Positions 38,107 to 48,208 are shown, counted from the first letter of the stretch. The stretch: 64,000 nucleotides of DNA from an uncultured Microbacterium sp. (GCF_947632095.1 NZ_CANROA010000008.1:1-64000), one strand, 5' to 3'. Notes: generated from the sequence alone by a model not told the origin. Made by a program: numbers and translations.

Positions 38107-39489
38107 TCAGACGCCGGTGCGCTGACGCAGGCTGTACGACGCGCCGCGGTGCGTGTCCGGCAGTCGATCGCCGTCACCGTGCAGCTTGTGGCGCAGGGTT
38201 CCGGGGGTGTACTCGGTCTGATAGACGCCCCGACGCTGGAGCTCGGGGACGATGAACTCGACGACGTCCTCGAACGTGCCCGGTGTGATCGCATAGGCGA
38301 GGTTGAAGCCGTCGACGTCGGTCTCCTCGACCCAGTCCTGCAGGAAGTCCGCGACCTCGGCGGGAGAGCCGACGACACGGGGCCCGAGGCCCCCGATGTT
38401 GCCGAGCCGCGCGATATCGCGCACCTTCCATTCCTTGCCGTCGTCGTTGGCCTGCTGGAAATTCGCCACGGTCGACTGGATCGCGTTGCTCTTGACGTTG
38501 CCGATCGGCTCGTCGAGGTCGAACTGGGACAGGTCGACGCCCATCCAGCCCGACATGAACACGAGAGCGCCCTCGTCACTGGCGTACTGCAGGTAGTCCT
38601 CGTACTTCGCCTGAGCCTTCTCACTCGTCTCGTCGGTGATGATCGTGAGCAGCGTGTAGATCTTGGCGGAGTAGCGGTCGCGGCCGGCGGCTTCGAGACC
38701 GTCGCGGACCCGCTTGACCGTCTCGGCGAGGCGCGCCTTCGTGGGGGCGGCCACGAAGATCGCCTCGGCGTTGCCCGCTGCGAACGCGATGCCGCGCGGT
38801 GACGCGCCCGCCTGGTAGATGACCGGGGTGCGCTGCGGAGACGGCTCGGAGATGTGGATGCCGGGGACGGTGAAGTGCTTTCCGTGGTGCTCGATGTCGT
38901 GCACCTTCGCGGGGTCGGTGAAGACGCCGTTCTCGCGGTCGTTGATGACCGCATCGTCCTCCCAGGAACCCTCCCAGAGCTTGTAGACGACCTCGAGGTA
39001 TTCGTCGGCGATGTCGTAGCGCTGGTCGTGCTCGAGCTGGTCCTCGTGCCCCATGTTTCGAGCGGCGGAGGGCAGGTAGCCGGTGACGACGTTCCAGCCG
39101 ACGCGGCCATCAGTGAGGTGGTCGAGCGTCGTCATGCGACGAGCGAAGGGATACGGATGCTCGTACGCGGTGCCCGCCGTGACGCCGAAGCCGAGATGCT
39201 CGGTGACCGCGGCCATGGCGCTGACGGTGAGGATCGGGTCGTTGACGGGAACCTGGGCGCCGTGGCGGATGGCCGCCTCGTTCGAGCCGCCGTAGACGTC
39301 GTAGGTGCCGAGCACATCGGCGATGAAGATGCCGTCGAATCGGCCCTTCTCGAGCAGCTGAGCGAGATCCGTCCAGTACGAGAGCTTCTTGTACGTGGCG
39401 GAGCGGTCCTGCGGGTGACGCCACATGCCCGAAGCCTGGTGCGCGACGCAGTTCATGTCGAAGGCGTTGAAACGGATCTGCTTGCTCAT
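38107..39489 (-). CDS. FMN-dependent monooxygenase, NtaA/SnaA/DszA/DmoA family
   Basis: A 460-residue luciferase-like flavin monooxygenase. The N-terminal strand IRFNAFDMNCVAHQASGMWRH, the GVTAGTAYEHPYPFARRMTTLDHLT core and the GWNVVTGYLPSAARN segment are hallmarks of the two-component NtaA/DszA/DmoA class, which cleaves or desulfurises small C-S or C-N compounds using reduced FMN from a partner reductase. No reductase or ABC sulfonate transporter is adjacent. The ATG at 39489 is used. It sits between the convergent methyltransferase and dapF. Confidence 0.9.
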   Translation of the reverse strand: MSKQIRFNAFDMNCVAHQASGMWRHPQDRSATYKKLSYWTDLAQLLEKGRFDGIFIADVLGTYDVYGGSNEAAIRHGAQVPVNDPILTVSAMAAVTEHLGFGVTAGTAYEHPYPFARRMTTLDHLTDGRVGWNVVTGYLPSAARNMGHEDQLEHDQRYDIADEYLEVVYKLWEGSWEDDAVINDRENGVFTDPAKVHDIEHHGKHFTVPGIHISEPSPQRTPVIYQAGASPRGIAFAAGNAEAIFVAAPTKARLAETVKRVRDGLEAAGRDRYSAKIYTLLTIITDETSEKAQAKYEDYLQYASDEGALVFMSGWMGVDLSQFDLDEPIGNVKSNAIQSTVANFQQANDDGKEWKVRDIARLGNIGGLGPRVVGSPAEVADFLQDWVEETDVDGFNLAYAITPGTFEDVVEFIVPELQRRGVYQTEYTPGTLRHKLHGDGDRLPDTHRGASYSLRQRTGV

Positions 39490-39556
39490 AGGCACCATCG
39501 TCGGGCATGAGCCCGGTCGCCGTCACGTCTGCATGTCATGAAGCGACTCATTTCAC

Positions 39557-39570
39557 GGCCGGTGCCGGCC
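39557..39570 (-). terminator. possible dapF terminator
   Basis: GGCCGG-TG-CCGGCC, a short tight stem 7 bases past the dapF stop and before the monooxygenase gene. No T run is present. Confidence 0.4.
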
Positions 39571-39576
39571 TCGACA

Positions 39577-40449
39577 TCAGGCGAGTTCGATCGTGCCGCT
39601 GTAGACGAGCTGGGCCGGACCCGAGAGGGCGACGTGCTCGCCGTCCTCGGCGGGGAACATGCGCACGCCGAGCGTGCCGCCCGGGACCTCGACCTGCCAG
39701 TTGTGCGGTGCACGCTCGCCGGCCCAGTGCCGCACCGCGAGGGCGGTGGCCGCAACACCGGTGCCGCAGCTCAGGGTCTCCCCCACGCCGCGCTCGAAGA
39801 CACGCATCGAGACGTGTCCCACGCCGTCGCGGACCAGTGGTTCGCCGGGGACCACGAATTCGACGTTCGCTCCCGATACAGGCGCCGGGTCGAGTTCGGG
39901 GATGAAGGAGAGGTCGAGGCCTGCGAGTTCTTCCTCGGATGCCAGGGCGACGACGACGTGCGGATTGCCGACGTCGATCCCGAGACCGGGTCGGGCCACA
40001 TCGAGGCCGCGGGCCTTGGCGAGGGGCTCGCCGTCGGCGAGCTTCCACCGGCCGAGGTCGACCTGGTAGCCGTTGGCGCTGGCGGTCACATCACGGACGC
40101 CGGCACGCGTGCCGATGGGCAGCGTGGAACCGGGCTCAATCGTGGCAAGACCACTGCGCACCAAATAGTGCACGAAGACACGCACCCCGTTGCCGCACAT
40201 CTCGGCGATCGAGCCGTCCGCATTGCGGTAGTCCATGAACCACTCGGCGTCCGGTTCCTCGGCGAGAGCCGCGGCCCCCGCGTCGATGGCCGTCGAGCGC
40301 ACCACGCGCAGCACGCCGTCGGCGCCGATGCCGAAGTGCCGGTCGCAGAGGGCCGCGACCTGCTCGGCCGTGAGATCGAGCTCACCGTCCGGGTCGGGGA
40401 TGATGACGAAGTCGTTGCCGGTGCCGTGCCCCTTGGTGAATGCGACCAT
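39577..40449 (-). CDS. dapF: diaminopimelate epimerase
   Basis: A 290-residue racemase that converts LL-DAP to meso-DAP for lysine and peptidoglycan. Both catalytic cysteines are present: Cys85 in EMCGNGVR and Cys228 in SCGTG, each heading a mirror half-domain. TAGACT ends 6 nt before the ATG, giving a leaderless transcript. With dapA and dapB elsewhere in this window, three meso-DAP pathway genes are covered, but they are not in one operon. It lies next to the miaA/miaB block, as in many actinobacteria. Confidence 0.98.
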   Translation of the reverse strand: MVAFTKGHGTGNDFVIIPDPDGELDLTAEQVAALCDRHFGIGADGVLRVVRSTAIDAGAAALAEEPDAEWFMDYRNADGSIAEMCGNGVRVFVHYLVRSGLATIEPGSTLPIGTRAGVRDVTASANGYQVDLGRWKLADGEPLAKARGLDVARPGLGIDVGNPHVVVALASEEELAGLDLSFIPELDPAPVSGANVEFVVPGEPLVRDGVGHVSMRVFERGVGETLSCGTGVAATALAVRHWAGERAPHNWQVEVPGGTLGVRMFPAEDGEHVALSGPAQLVYSGTIELA

Positions 40450-40455
40450 GCGTTC

Positions 40456-40461
40456 AGTCTA
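40456..40461 (-). promoter_or_regulatory. leaderless -10 box, dapF
   Basis: Minus-strand TAGACT, 6 nt before the dapF ATG. Confidence 0.5.
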
Positions 40462-40485
40462 AAGACGTTCCGCAACGCCGACTGT

Positions 40486-40911
40486 TCACATGTCGGCGAT
40501 GAGGCGTTTCCCGGCGTTGCGCACGTCGAAGCTCTCGTAGCCCACGGCGTCGTAGAAGCTGAGCACGGCCTCATTCTCGGTGCGGACCATGAGCTGCACC
40601 TTGGGGCACCCCATGGCGGCGAGCAGACGTTCCGCCTCGGCGAGAAGACCGCGGGCGATGCCCTCGCCCTGACGCGCAGGCGTCGTGGCCAGGTAGTAGA
40701 TCCATCCGCGATGCCCGTCGTATCCCGCCATCACGGAACCGAGGACCGTCTTCTCGTCGTGGGCCACGAGGAACAGTTCGGGCTGCACGCGGAGCTTGCG
40801 CTCGATGTCCTGCCGAGGATCGTTCCAGGGCCTGGTCAGCCCGGTCTCCTGCCACAGCTCGATGACGGCATCCGTGTCTTCTCGCGCGAACGCGCGCACC
40901 TTCCAGCTCAC
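40486..40911 (-). CDS. GNAT-family N-acetyltransferase (YpeA-like)
   Basis: A 141-residue single GNAT domain. The beta-bulge and acetyl-CoA motif A appear as YYLATTPARQGEGIARGLL (about 72-90), with the Q-G-x-G-I/L-A pattern; motif B is LMVRTENEAVLSFYDAVGYES. Length and sequence resemble the YpeA subgroup. The substrate is unknown. It is upstream of dapF, with a 36-base gap. Confidence 0.88.
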   Translation of the reverse strand: MSWKVRAFAREDTDAVIELWQETGLTRPWNDPRQDIERKLRVQPELFLVAHDEKTVLGSVMAGYDGHRGWIYYLATTPARQGEGIARGLLAEAERLLAAMGCPKVQLMVRTENEAVLSFYDAVGYESFDVRNAGKRLIADM

Positions 40912-40988
40912 TGTACGAGCCTATGAGGTGCCGAACGGGCCCTCGCGTCGGGGGGCAAGGGTCCCGGAGCCGACATTCGCCCTTCCGC

Positions 40989-41531
40989 CTATTTCGTGTT
41001 CGGCGCCGCGCGCCGGACCCGGTAGCGACCGCAGAGGAAGTCGCGGTTGCGCGCAACGTCGACCAGGTCGAGATCGACTTCCCTCGGAAGCACCGGCGCA
41101 CCGGCGCCGAGCATCACCGGTGCGTACTGCAGCCACACCTCGTCGAGCAGTCCCTCGTCGGCGAACTGTCCTGCGATATCGCCGCCTCCGACGATCCAGA
41201 GGTCCTTGTCCCCTGCTGCCGCCGTCATCGCGGCGTGCACCTCGTGCACCGGGGCCGAGGTCAGGTGCACATCGGCCCCGTCGGGCAGCGCGAGATCGCG
41301 GTGCGTGAACACCCAGGCGGGCTGCGTGTAGCCCCAGCGCCCGGCCTCGTGGCGCATCACCCACTCGAACGTCGATGCCCCCATCGAGAGCGCGCCGATC
41401 CGATCAACGAACGCGGGATAGGCCATCGGTCCGTCGAGGTCGATGTCCTGGCGCAGGAGCCAGTCGAGCGGGTGCTCGGGCGTCGCGATGAATCCGTCGA
41501 GGCTGGTCGCCGTGTAGTAGTGAGTCTTCAT
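40989..41531 (-). CDS. RibD C-terminal/dihydrofolate-reductase-like protein
   Basis: A 180-residue member of the RibD C-terminal reductase fold (COG0262). Sequence features are [20 protein letters not shown] at the N-terminus, the MGASTFEW glycine-rich pyrophosphate loop and [12 protein letters not shown]. The physiological substrate is unknown; it is not the real folA, which is at 56327-56803. The start overlaps the end of miaA (ATGA), so it should be co-translated with it. Confidence 0.88.
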   Translation of the reverse strand: MKTHYYTATSLDGFIATPEHPLDWLLRQDIDLDGPMAYPAFVDRIGALSMGASTFEWVMRHEAGRWGYTQPAWVFTHRDLALPDGADVHLTSAPVHEVHAAMTAAAGDKDLWIVGGGDIAGQFADEGLLDEVWLQYAPVMLGAGAPVLPREVDLDLVDVARNRDFLCGRYRVRRAAPNTK

Positions 41532-42430
41532 CCGGCCAGGATGCCACCGGCATCCGACATCGGCGGGATCCACTCGATGGTCGGGTACCGCTTGAACCAC
41601 GACACCTGGCGACGGGCGTAGCGGCGGGTGAGCGCCTGCGTCTCCGCGATCGCCTCTGCCTCGGTCTTCTCCCCCGCCAGCTGCGCGAGCGCCTGCGCGT
41701 AACCAATCGCCCTGGGCGCCGTCGTGCCGGCCTCGAGACCCGCCTCGCGCAGCGCCTCGACCTCGGCGAGCATGCCCTGCTCCCACATGCGGTCGACACG
41801 GCGATCGAGGCGCTCGACGAGTGCGGGACGGTCGACGTGGATGCCGAGGATGCGGGTGTCCGGATGCCAGAGCACCGGCGCATCCGGAAGGGCTGCGCCG
41901 TGGTTCTCGGCGCCCTGCGCGAGGACTTCGAGCGCCCGGATGACGCGCCGGCCGTTCTTCGGGTCGACGCGCGCCGCCGTGGCGGGGTCGTCCGCCTGCA
42001 GACGGGCGAACAGTGCACCGGCGCCAAGTGCGTCGAGCTCGCGCTCGAGGCGCTCGCGGACGGCGGCATCCCGCGGCGGGAAGCGGAAGTCGTAGATCAC
42101 GCTCGAGACGTACAGCCCCGACCCGCCGACGAGGATCGCATCACCGCCGCGTGTGAAGATCTCCTCGATCGCGGCCCGCGCGAGCGGCTGATACCAGGCG
42201 ACCGCGGCCTCCTCGGTGACCTCTCGGACGTCGAACAGGTGATGCGGGATGCCGCGCCGCTCATCGATCGCGAGCTTCGCCGTGCCGATGTCCATGCCGC
42301 GATAGAGCTGCATGGCATCCGCGTTGACGATCTCGGCCGGGTTGCCCTGAGCACGCAGTACCTCCGCGAGATCGAGCGCGAGATCGCTCTTACCGGTGCC
42401 CGTCGCACCGACGACCGCCCAGAGCCTCAC
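41528..42430 (-). CDS. miaA: tRNA dimethylallyltransferase
   Basis: A 300-residue prenyltransferase that adds dimethylallyl to A37 of tRNAs reading UNN codons. The P-loop GATGTGKS is at 8-15, the [15 protein letters not shown] substrate segment at about 42-56, and GGSGLYV further on. The GTG at 42430 lies 7 bases after the miaB stop; upstream in-frame codons are a shadow of miaB. MiaB then adds the methylthio group to the MiaA product, and both genes are adjacent here. Confidence 0.97.
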   Translation of the reverse strand: MRLWAVVGATGTGKSDLALDLAEVLRAQGNPAEIVNADAMQLYRGMDIGTAKLAIDERRGIPHHLFDVREVTEEAAVAWYQPLARAAIEEIFTRGGDAILVGGSGLYVSSVIYDFRFPPRDAAVRERLERELDALGAGALFARLQADDPATAARVDPKNGRRVIRALEVLAQGAENHGAALPDAPVLWHPDTRILGIHVDRPALVERLDRRVDRMWEQGMLAEVEALREAGLEAGTTAPRAIGYAQALAQLAGEKTEAEAIAETQALTRRYARRQVSWFKRYPTIEWIPPMSDAGGILAG

Positions 42431-42437
42431 GCCGGGC

Positions 42438-43988
42438 TCAGCCGCCGACACGGAGCGTCGGCAGCCCCAGCGACACTGCGCGCGGAGCGCCGCTCGCACC
42501 GGCCGGCGCAGGGACGCCGCACGATTCGGCCTGCGAACGATCCCAGGCGTCGCCGCCGCGGGTGCGCCGGATGCGCAGCGGCGCACCGGTCGGATCATCG
42601 GCGAGCAGATGGAACGGAGCACCGTGCGTGATCGTCACGGTGACCGCATCGCCGGGCCGCGGCAGGTCGGAGCCGGGCGTCACCTCGAAGTGCACGAGAC
42701 GGTTGTCCTGAGCGCGGCCGGTCAAGCGGTGCGTCTCGGCATCCTTCTTGCCCTCGCCGACCGAGACGAGCACCTCGACCTCTCGGCCGACCTGCTTCTG
42801 GTTCTCCTCGAGTGAGATGCGCTCCTGCAGGGCGATGAGCCGGTTGTAGCGCTCCTGCACGATCTCCTTGGGGACCTGGTCCTCCATGGTCGCCGCGGGC
42901 GTGCCCTCGCGGATCGAGTACTGGAACGTGAACGCGTTGGCGAAACGCGCCTGCTCGACGACGCGCATCGTGTCGTCGAAGTCCTCGTCGGTCTCGCCGG
43001 GGAACCCGACGATGATGTCGGTCGAGATCGCCGCATACGGCATGCGCTCGCGAACGCGATCGAGGATCCCGAGGAACTTGGAGCTGCGATAAGAGCGGCG
43101 CATCGCCTTGAGGATGCTGTCGCTGCCCGACTGGAGGGGCATGTGCAGCTGCGGCATGACGTTCGGCGTCTCTGCCATCGCATCGATCACATCATCCGTG
43201 AACGCCGCCGGGTGCGGACTCGTGAAACGGATGCGCTCGAGACCGGGAATCTCCCCCGCTGCGCGCAGCAGCTTGCTGAAGGCCTGGCGGTCGCCGAACT
43301 CGACGCCATAGGAGTTCACGTTCTGGCCGAGCAGCGTGACCTCGATCGCGCCGTCCTCGACGAGCAGACGGATCTCATTCAGGATGTCACCGGGGCGTCG
43401 ATCCTTCTCCTTGCCGCGCAGGTGCGGCACGATGCAGAACGTGCACGTGTTGTTGCAGCCGACCGAGATCGACACCCAGCCGCTGTGGGCGGAATCGCGT
43501 TTCGTCGGCAGCGTCGACGGGAAGACCTCGAGGGACTCGAGGATCTCGAGCTCGGCCTCGCCATTGTGCTTGGCACGCTCGAGCATGCCCGGCAACGACC
43601 CCATGTTGTGCGTGCCGAAGACCACATCGACCCATGGGGCCTTCTGCTGCACGGCGTCCTTGTCCATCTGCGCCAGGCAGCCGCCGACGGCGATCTGCAT
43701 GCCCTCCTTGCGGCGCTTGACCGCGGCCAGATGCCCGAGCGTGCCATAGAGCTTGCCGGCGGCGTTATCGCGCACCGCGCAGGTGTTGATGATCACGACA
43801 TCCGCCTCGCTGCCCGCCTCGGCACGGGCATATCCGGCGCTCTCGAGCGAACCGGAGAGCCGCTCGGAGTCGTGAACGTTCATCTGGCACCCGAACGTGC
43901 GCACTTCATAGGTTCGCTGATGACCGTCGGCGTCAACGGCAGCAGAGGAGGCCGCGATGATCGTCGGTTCAGAGGAAAGGGCAGACAT
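42438..43988 (-). CDS. miaB: tRNA-2-methylthio-N6-dimethylallyladenosine synthase
   Basis: A 516-residue radical-SAM methylthiotransferase. N-terminal UPF0004 cluster cysteines are Cys34, Cys70 and Cys104; the radical-SAM motif CNNTCTFC uses Cys178, Cys182 and Cys185; a C-terminal TRAM domain follows. It has an unusual Ala/Gly-rich C-terminal extension of about 45 residues after the TRAM domain, typical of actinobacterial variants. GGAGGA precedes the ATG, with TAGAAT 9 nt before it. It is first gene of the miaB-miaA-RibD-like unit. Confidence 0.97.
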   Translation of the reverse strand: MSALSSEPTIIAASSAAVDADGHQRTYEVRTFGCQMNVHDSERLSGSLESAGYARAEAGSEADVVIINTCAVRDNAAGKLYGTLGHLAAVKRRKEGMQIAVGGCLAQMDKDAVQQKAPWVDVVFGTHNMGSLPGMLERAKHNGEAELEILESLEVFPSTLPTKRDSAHSGWVSISVGCNNTCTFCIVPHLRGKEKDRRPGDILNEIRLLVEDGAIEVTLLGQNVNSYGVEFGDRQAFSKLLRAAGEIPGLERIRFTSPHPAAFTDDVIDAMAETPNVMPQLHMPLQSGSDSILKAMRRSYRSSKFLGILDRVRERMPYAAISTDIIVGFPGETDEDFDDTMRVVEQARFANAFTFQYSIREGTPAATMEDQVPKEIVQERYNRLIALQERISLEENQKQVGREVEVLVSVGEGKKDAETHRLTGRAQDNRLVHFEVTPGSDLPRPGDAVTVTITHGAPFHLLADDPTGAPLRIRRTRGGDAWDRSQAESCGVPAPAGASGAPRAVSLGLPTLRVGG

Positions 43989-44121
43989 GATTCCTCCATT
44001 CTACGAGCCGGTCGGTCCCGGCGGACCATGCGGGAATCCCCCTTTCGACGGATGCCCTCCGGCCCCATCGTTCTCTAGCCTGGAGACCAGCACCCATCAC
44101 AGGAACGAGGATCCGAATCAC

Positions 44122-45453
44122 ATGCGCAAGAAGACCATCATCGCGATCATCGCGGTCGCGGGGCTGCTCCTCACTGCCTGCGCGGCGAAGTCAGAGGCGC
44201 CGGAGGATTCCGATTCAACCTCGATTCCGTCGACCCCGGTCGGTGATGCCGCCCAGTGGGTGCTGGACGAGATGAACGCGGATGACGACACCACCGCGAC
44301 GGCATGGGAAAGCCGGCTCAGCGCGCAGTTCCAAGCCGAAGTCGGTGCCGAGGACGTTGCTTCCCTCATCAACACGCAGATCCGGCCGGCCCGTCCGCTC
44401 GAGGTGACGGCCTATCGCGGCACGGAAACCGAAGCGGTGGTCACGGTCGCCGGCGCGCTGGGCGAACCGTTCGATCTGAGCATCTCGATCGACGATGATC
44501 AGCTCATCGGCGGGCTCTTCCTGGGGCCGGTGACGCCCCAGCGCACACCCGCCGTCTCCAACGATGATGTCGCCGAACGCCTCGGCGCTCTCCCCCTCAC
44601 CGCTCGCGTGCTGGTGCAGATCGATGACGAGACGATCATGTCCATCGATGAGAAAGCGCCGGCCCCGTTGGGCTCGGTCTTCAAGCTGTACGTCCTCGAG
44701 GCGCTGGCAGAGGCCGTTTCAGCGGGTGACATCAGTTGGAATGACAACATCACCGTCACGGATGCGGTGCGCAGCCTCCCCTCAGGAGACCTTCAGAACC
44801 TGCCTGACGGCACCGATGTGACCGTTCAAGATGCCGCCACGAAGATGATCGCGATCAGCGACAACACAGCCACCGACATGCTCGTCGAGCTTCTCGGACG
44901 CGAAGCCGTCGAGCACGCGGTTGAGGCTGGGAACCACCACGAGCCCGAACTGATGCACCCATTCCTCACGACCCGGGAGATGTTCGACCTGGTGTGGGGC
45001 GGACATGTCGACCTGCAGGATGCCTGGGCGGACGGGGATGAGAGCGTCCGGCGCGAAGTCCTGGAGGTCCTCCGCACGCGGGAATTCCAGATCGATGTCG
45101 ACGACATCGATGAGCGTGTGGCCTGGCAATACGGTCTCGAATGGTTCGCGTCCGCCCAGGACATCGCCGAGCTCCACGCGATCCTCGCCCAACATGGCGA
45201 TGCCGATCCCGTCATCCGCACCGCACTCTCCGAGAATCCCGGCGTCGTGGTCGACCCCGCAGCGTGGCCGTCGGTCTCGTACAAGGGTGGATCGAATCTC
45301 GGTGTCATCACGGGTTCGTGGCGGGCCGTCCGCGCCGATGGCAGCATCATGACCGTCGTCGTCCTGGGGTCGGACGCGGAGCCGATCGATGCCGAGACGG
45401 AGGCGGAGCTGTTCGCTATCGCCTCCGATCTCTTCGCGATCAACGCGGGATGA
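44122..45453 (+). CDS. class A beta-lactamase-related serine hydrolase lipoprotein (LpqF/ORF12-like)
   Basis: A 443-residue lipoprotein. The signal peptide ends in LTAC with Cys20. An N-terminal helical domain (about 40-140) resembles the ORF12 N-terminal domain seen in LpqF and in the clavulanate-cluster ORF12. The beta-lactamase-like domain keeps SVFK (Ser185, Lys188), SDN (246-248) and KGG (388-390). It could be a peptidoglycan- or ester-acting hydrolase on the cell surface; true beta-lactamase activity is not assured. TAGCCT about 40 bases up is a candidate -10. It is divergent from miaB and convergent with recX. Confidence 0.85.
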   Translation: MRKKTIIAIIAVAGLLLTACAAKSEAPEDSDSTSIPSTPVGDAAQWVLDEMNADDDTTATAWESRLSAQFQAEVGAEDVASLINTQIRPARPLEVTAYRGTETEAVVTVAGALGEPFDLSISIDDDQLIGGLFLGPVTPQRTPAVSNDDVAERLGALPLTARVLVQIDDETIMSIDEKAPAPLGSVFKLYVLEALAEAVSAGDISWNDNITVTDAVRSLPSGDLQNLPDGTDVTVQDAATKMIAISDNTATDMLVELLGREAVEHAVEAGNHHEPELMHPFLTTREMFDLVWGGHVDLQDAWADGDESVRREVLEVLRTREFQIDVDDIDERVAWQYGLEWFASAQDIAELHAILAQHGDADPVIRTALSENPGVVVDPAAWPSVSYKGGSNLGVITGSWRAVRADGSIMTVVVLGSDAEPIDAETEAELFAIASDLFAINAG

Positions 45454-45463
45454 CCGCGAGGGG

Positions 45464-46264
45464 TCAGTCGGATTCGACGAACCGGACGCCGGTCGCCGGG
45501 CCCCCGAAGGCCGCTTCCTTGAGCGCGGTGCGCGCGGCGTTCATCGCGGCGGGCCCGCTATAGCCCCGACGCGCCAATTGTCCGAGCAGACGCCGCAGCC
45601 CCGTCTCGTAGTCGAGCCGGGCTAGCGACCGAGCCTTCGTCCGTGCGAACTCCAGAGCGCGCTCCGCGTCGTCATCAGGCAACTCGTCGAGCGCGATGTC
45701 GATGATGTCTCGCGAGACGCCGCGCTGAGAAAGCAGACGGGCGAGAGCCACACGGCCCTGCCCCTTGCGCTCCACGCCGGACATCACGACCTGACGCGCG
45801 AGCTCGGCATCGTCGAGGTAGCGACGCTCGCTGAAATCATCGACCACGTCATCGATCTGAGCCGCGTCGAGATCGCAGCCGCGAAGGATCTGTCGCGCTT
45901 CGACGACGGACAATGAACGCGCGCGAAGCTTGCGCAGTAGCGCCTGCTCGCCCGCACGACGGACATCCTCGGAGTCCACCGCCCCCTGCCCGTCCGACGC
46001 GGTTCCGCCGGGGCGTCCCCCCTCGAAGTGCGTCTCATCGGCCTCATCAGTGTCTTCGATGACGCGGAACGTCGGACGACGCTGCGCATCGGACGGACTG
46101 CTGACGGCCATCGCCGAGCTGGAAGGATGCGACGGCTCACCGATGCCCCGAGATCCGCCGGCCGACGCTGGGCCGTCTCCCCCGCTGAGCTCCGAAGCTC
46201 GCTTCATCCGCCCGCCGAACAGCGGAATGATCGGGGCGAGATCGCCCTCGCCCCGATCAGACAT
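45464..46264 (-). CDS. recX: regulatory protein RecX
   Basis: A 266-residue RecX. The conserved tandem three-helix repeats occupy the C-terminal 160 residues (ALLRKLRARSLSVVEARQ, then YLDDAELARQ, then RRGYSG). The first 100 residues are a low-complexity Gly/Ser/Asp-rich extension absent from E. coli RecX. It blocks RecA filament growth. It lies 42 bases after recA in the same direction, so it is probably co-transcribed and SOS-induced. Confidence 0.93.
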   Translation of the reverse strand: MSDRGEGDLAPIIPLFGGRMKRASELSGGDGPASAGGSRGIGEPSHPSSSAMAVSSPSDAQRRPTFRVIEDTDEADETHFEGGRPGGTASDGQGAVDSEDVRRAGEQALLRKLRARSLSVVEARQILRGCDLDAAQIDDVVDDFSERRYLDDAELARQVVMSGVERKGQGRVALARLLSQRGVSRDIIDIALDELPDDDAERALEFARTKARSLARLDYETGLRRLLGQLARRGYSGPAAMNAARTALKEAAFGGPATGVRFVESD

Positions 46265-46306
46265 AGCTCACCCGCGATCCGAACACCGGGGTGGGTGCGA
46301 CGTCGA

Positions 46307-47359
46307 TCACGCCGGACGACGCTTTGCGAGGTCGTCTGCAGCCGCGACCTCTTCAGCCACGGCGCCGCCGATACCGAGCTTCTGCTTGATCTGCGTCTCG
46401 ATCGTCGCGGCGATGTCGGGGTTCTTCAGCAGGAAGTTACGGGCGTTCTCCTTGCCCTGACCGAGCTGGTCGCCGTCGTAGGTGTACCAGGAGCCCGACT
46501 TCTTCACGATGCCGTGCTCGACGCCGAAATCGATCAGACTGCCCTCCCGCGAGATGCCGACACCGTAGAGGATGTCGAACTCGGCCTGCTTGAACGGCGG
46601 AGCCATCTTGTTCTTGACGACCTTGACACGCGTACGGTTACCAACGGCGTCCGTGCCGTCCTTGAGGGTCTCGATGCGACGGATGTCCATGCGCACCGAT
46701 GCGTAGAACTTCAGCGCCTTTCCACCGGCGGTCGTCTCGGGAGAGCCGAAGAAGACACCGATCTTCTCGCGCAGCTGGTTGATGAAGATCATCGTCGTAT
46801 TGGTCTGGTTCAAACCACCCGTGAGCTTTCGCAGCGCCTGCGACATGAGTCGCGCCTGCAGACCCACGTGGGAGTCACCCATCTCGCCCTCGATCTCAGC
46901 ACGGGGCACGAGGGCCGCGACCGAGTCGATGACGATCAGATCGATCGCGCCGGATCGCACGAGCATGTCGGCGATCTCGAGCGCCTGCTCACCCGTGTCG
47001 GGCTGGGAGACCAGCAGCGCATCGATGTCGACGCCGAGCTTCTTCGCGTACTCGGGGTCGAGCGCGTGCTCCGCGTCGATGAAGGCCGCGATGCCGCCCG
47101 CGCGCTGTGCGTTGGCGATCGCGTGCAGCGTCAGAGTCGTCTTACCGGAGGACTCCGGACCGTAGATCTCGACGATGCGGCCACGCGGAAGGCCTCCGAC
47201 GCCGAGCGCGACGTCGAGGGCGATGGAGCCGGTGGGGATCACGGCCACGGGCGCGCGCTCATCACTGCCCAGGCGCATGACCGAGCCCTTGCCGAACTGA
47301 CGGTCGATCTGGGCGAGTGCGGATTCCAGGGACTTCTCGCGGTCTGCTGCTGATGGCAT
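46307..47359 (-). CDS. recA: recombinase RecA
   Basis: A 350-residue RecA. The Walker A motif GPESSGKT is at 67-74, Walker [11 protein letters not shown] around 142-151, and the DNA-binding loops L1 and L2 have normal sequence; there is no intein. It is the central homologous recombinase and LexA coprotease. A LexA-type SOS box with a TAGAGT -10 is found about 185-215 bases upstream, leaving a long leader. recX follows as a second cistron. Confidence 0.99.
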   Translation of the reverse strand: MPSAADREKSLESALAQIDRQFGKGSVMRLGSDERAPVAVIPTGSIALDVALGVGGLPRGRIVEIYGPESSGKTTLTLHAIANAQRAGGIAAFIDAEHALDPEYAKKLGVDIDALLVSQPDTGEQALEIADMLVRSGAIDLIVIDSVAALVPRAEIEGEMGDSHVGLQARLMSQALRKLTGGLNQTNTTMIFINQLREKIGVFFGSPETTAGGKALKFYASVRMDIRRIETLKDGTDAVGNRTRVKVVKNKMAPPFKQAEFDILYGVGISREGSLIDFGVEHGIVKKSGSWYTYDGDQLGQGKENARNFLLKNPDIAATIETQIKQKLGIGGAVAEEVAAADDLAKRRPA

Positions 47360-47542
47360 GATGTGCTCCTCGTGTTTCGCATGGTGCCGCCTGTAGGCTG
47401 TCGCGGCCGCCCCGGATGGGGCGGACTCTCCGACAAGGCGTATGGCTTTTCGGCCTGTTCAACACGGTAGACGGAGCCTCCGACATTCGATCGGCAGGGC
47501 CAGGAACGGTGGAGAACAGCGCATCGAAACCACTTGTGCAGA

Positions 47543-47572
47543 ACTCTACGTGTATTTCGAACACATATTCGA
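47543..47572 (-). promoter_or_regulatory. recA promoter with SOS box
   Basis: TCGAACACATATTCGA at 47557-47572 matches the actinobacterial LexA site TCGAAC-N4-GTTCGA with one mismatch. TAGAGT (minus strand, 47543-47548) is the -10 and the SOS box covers the -35/spacer, so LexA would block polymerase. The transcript leader would be about 175 nt. Confidence 0.8.
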
Positions 47573-47610
47573 TGACACGCCGAAAAATGACGAACGGCGC
47601 CGGGAAAGAC

Positions 47611-47835
47611 TCAGTTTCTCTGGGGCTCGAGGCGACCAACACCGTAACGACGTTCGAGTGGCACGTCTGTTTCGGCGCACAGCGCCGCCCAGATATCGCG
47701 CGGAGCGATGCCCGCTTCGAGCGCCTGCGCGGCGGTTCTGCCACCCACCGCGTCGAGCACAAGATCTGTCGTGAGCATGGGCGCTCGTGCGCCGAACTCC
47801 CGGTCAACCGCGCGAAGGAACTCGCTGCGTCGCAT
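47611..47835 (-). CDS. DUF3046 domain protein
   Basis: A 74-residue protein with the DUF3046 pattern MRRSEFLRAVDREFG and the LTTDLVLDAVGGRTAAQALEAG/PRDIWAALC segments. Its position just upstream of recA is the usual one in actinobacteria. The function is unknown. The ATG at 47835 is used; the longer reading overlaps the XRE gene. It lies 13 bases after the XRE regulator stop. Confidence 0.88.
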   Translation of the reverse strand: MRRSEFLRAVDREFGARAPMLTTDLVLDAVGGRTAAQALEAGIAPRDIWAALCAETDVPLERRYGVGRLEPQRN

Positions 47836-47848
47836 CAGAAGTGCGCGC

Positions 47849-48157
47849 TCAGTGCAGGGAGAGTTCGGGCTCGATGGATGCGACCAGGTCGTCGGGAACG
47901 ACATCGGGGAACACCTGGATGCCTTCGAGGACCGAGATTCGGTCACCGACTTCGCGCATGATCAACGAGATGGGGACATCGAGGGCTTCGGCGACCGAGG
48001 CGAGGATCTCGCTCGACGCCTCCTTCTGGCCTCGCTCGACCTCACTGAGGTATCCGAGCGCGACGGAGGCCTTGCTCGCGACCTGGCGGAGCGTGCGCCC
48101 CTTCTGCAGGCGGAAGTCCCTCAGCACCTCGCCGATCTCCTGTCGAACAAGAATCAT
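47849..48157 (-). CDS. XRE-family regulator (ClgR-like)
   Basis: A 102-residue helix-turn-helix protein with the Cro/CI-type HTH at about 8-62 (LRQVASKASVALGYLSEVERGQKEASSE). The size, the HTH sequence and the location between recA and pncC/pgsA match ClgR/PopR-type activators of clp protease and stress genes. GGGGAGG precedes the ATG. A TAGACT -10 lies about 50 bases up, with a GTTCGCC half-site in its spacer, perhaps an autoregulatory contact. Confidence 0.85.
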   Translation of the reverse strand: MILVRQEIGEVLRDFRLQKGRTLRQVASKASVALGYLSEVERGQKEASSEILASVAEALDVPISLIMREVGDRISVLEGIQVFPDVVPDDLVASIEPELSLH

Positions 48158-48208
48158 CGGAACCTCCCCTCCATACCCCTGATCGGGCCCTCTTCCAAAC
48201 GGATCGCC

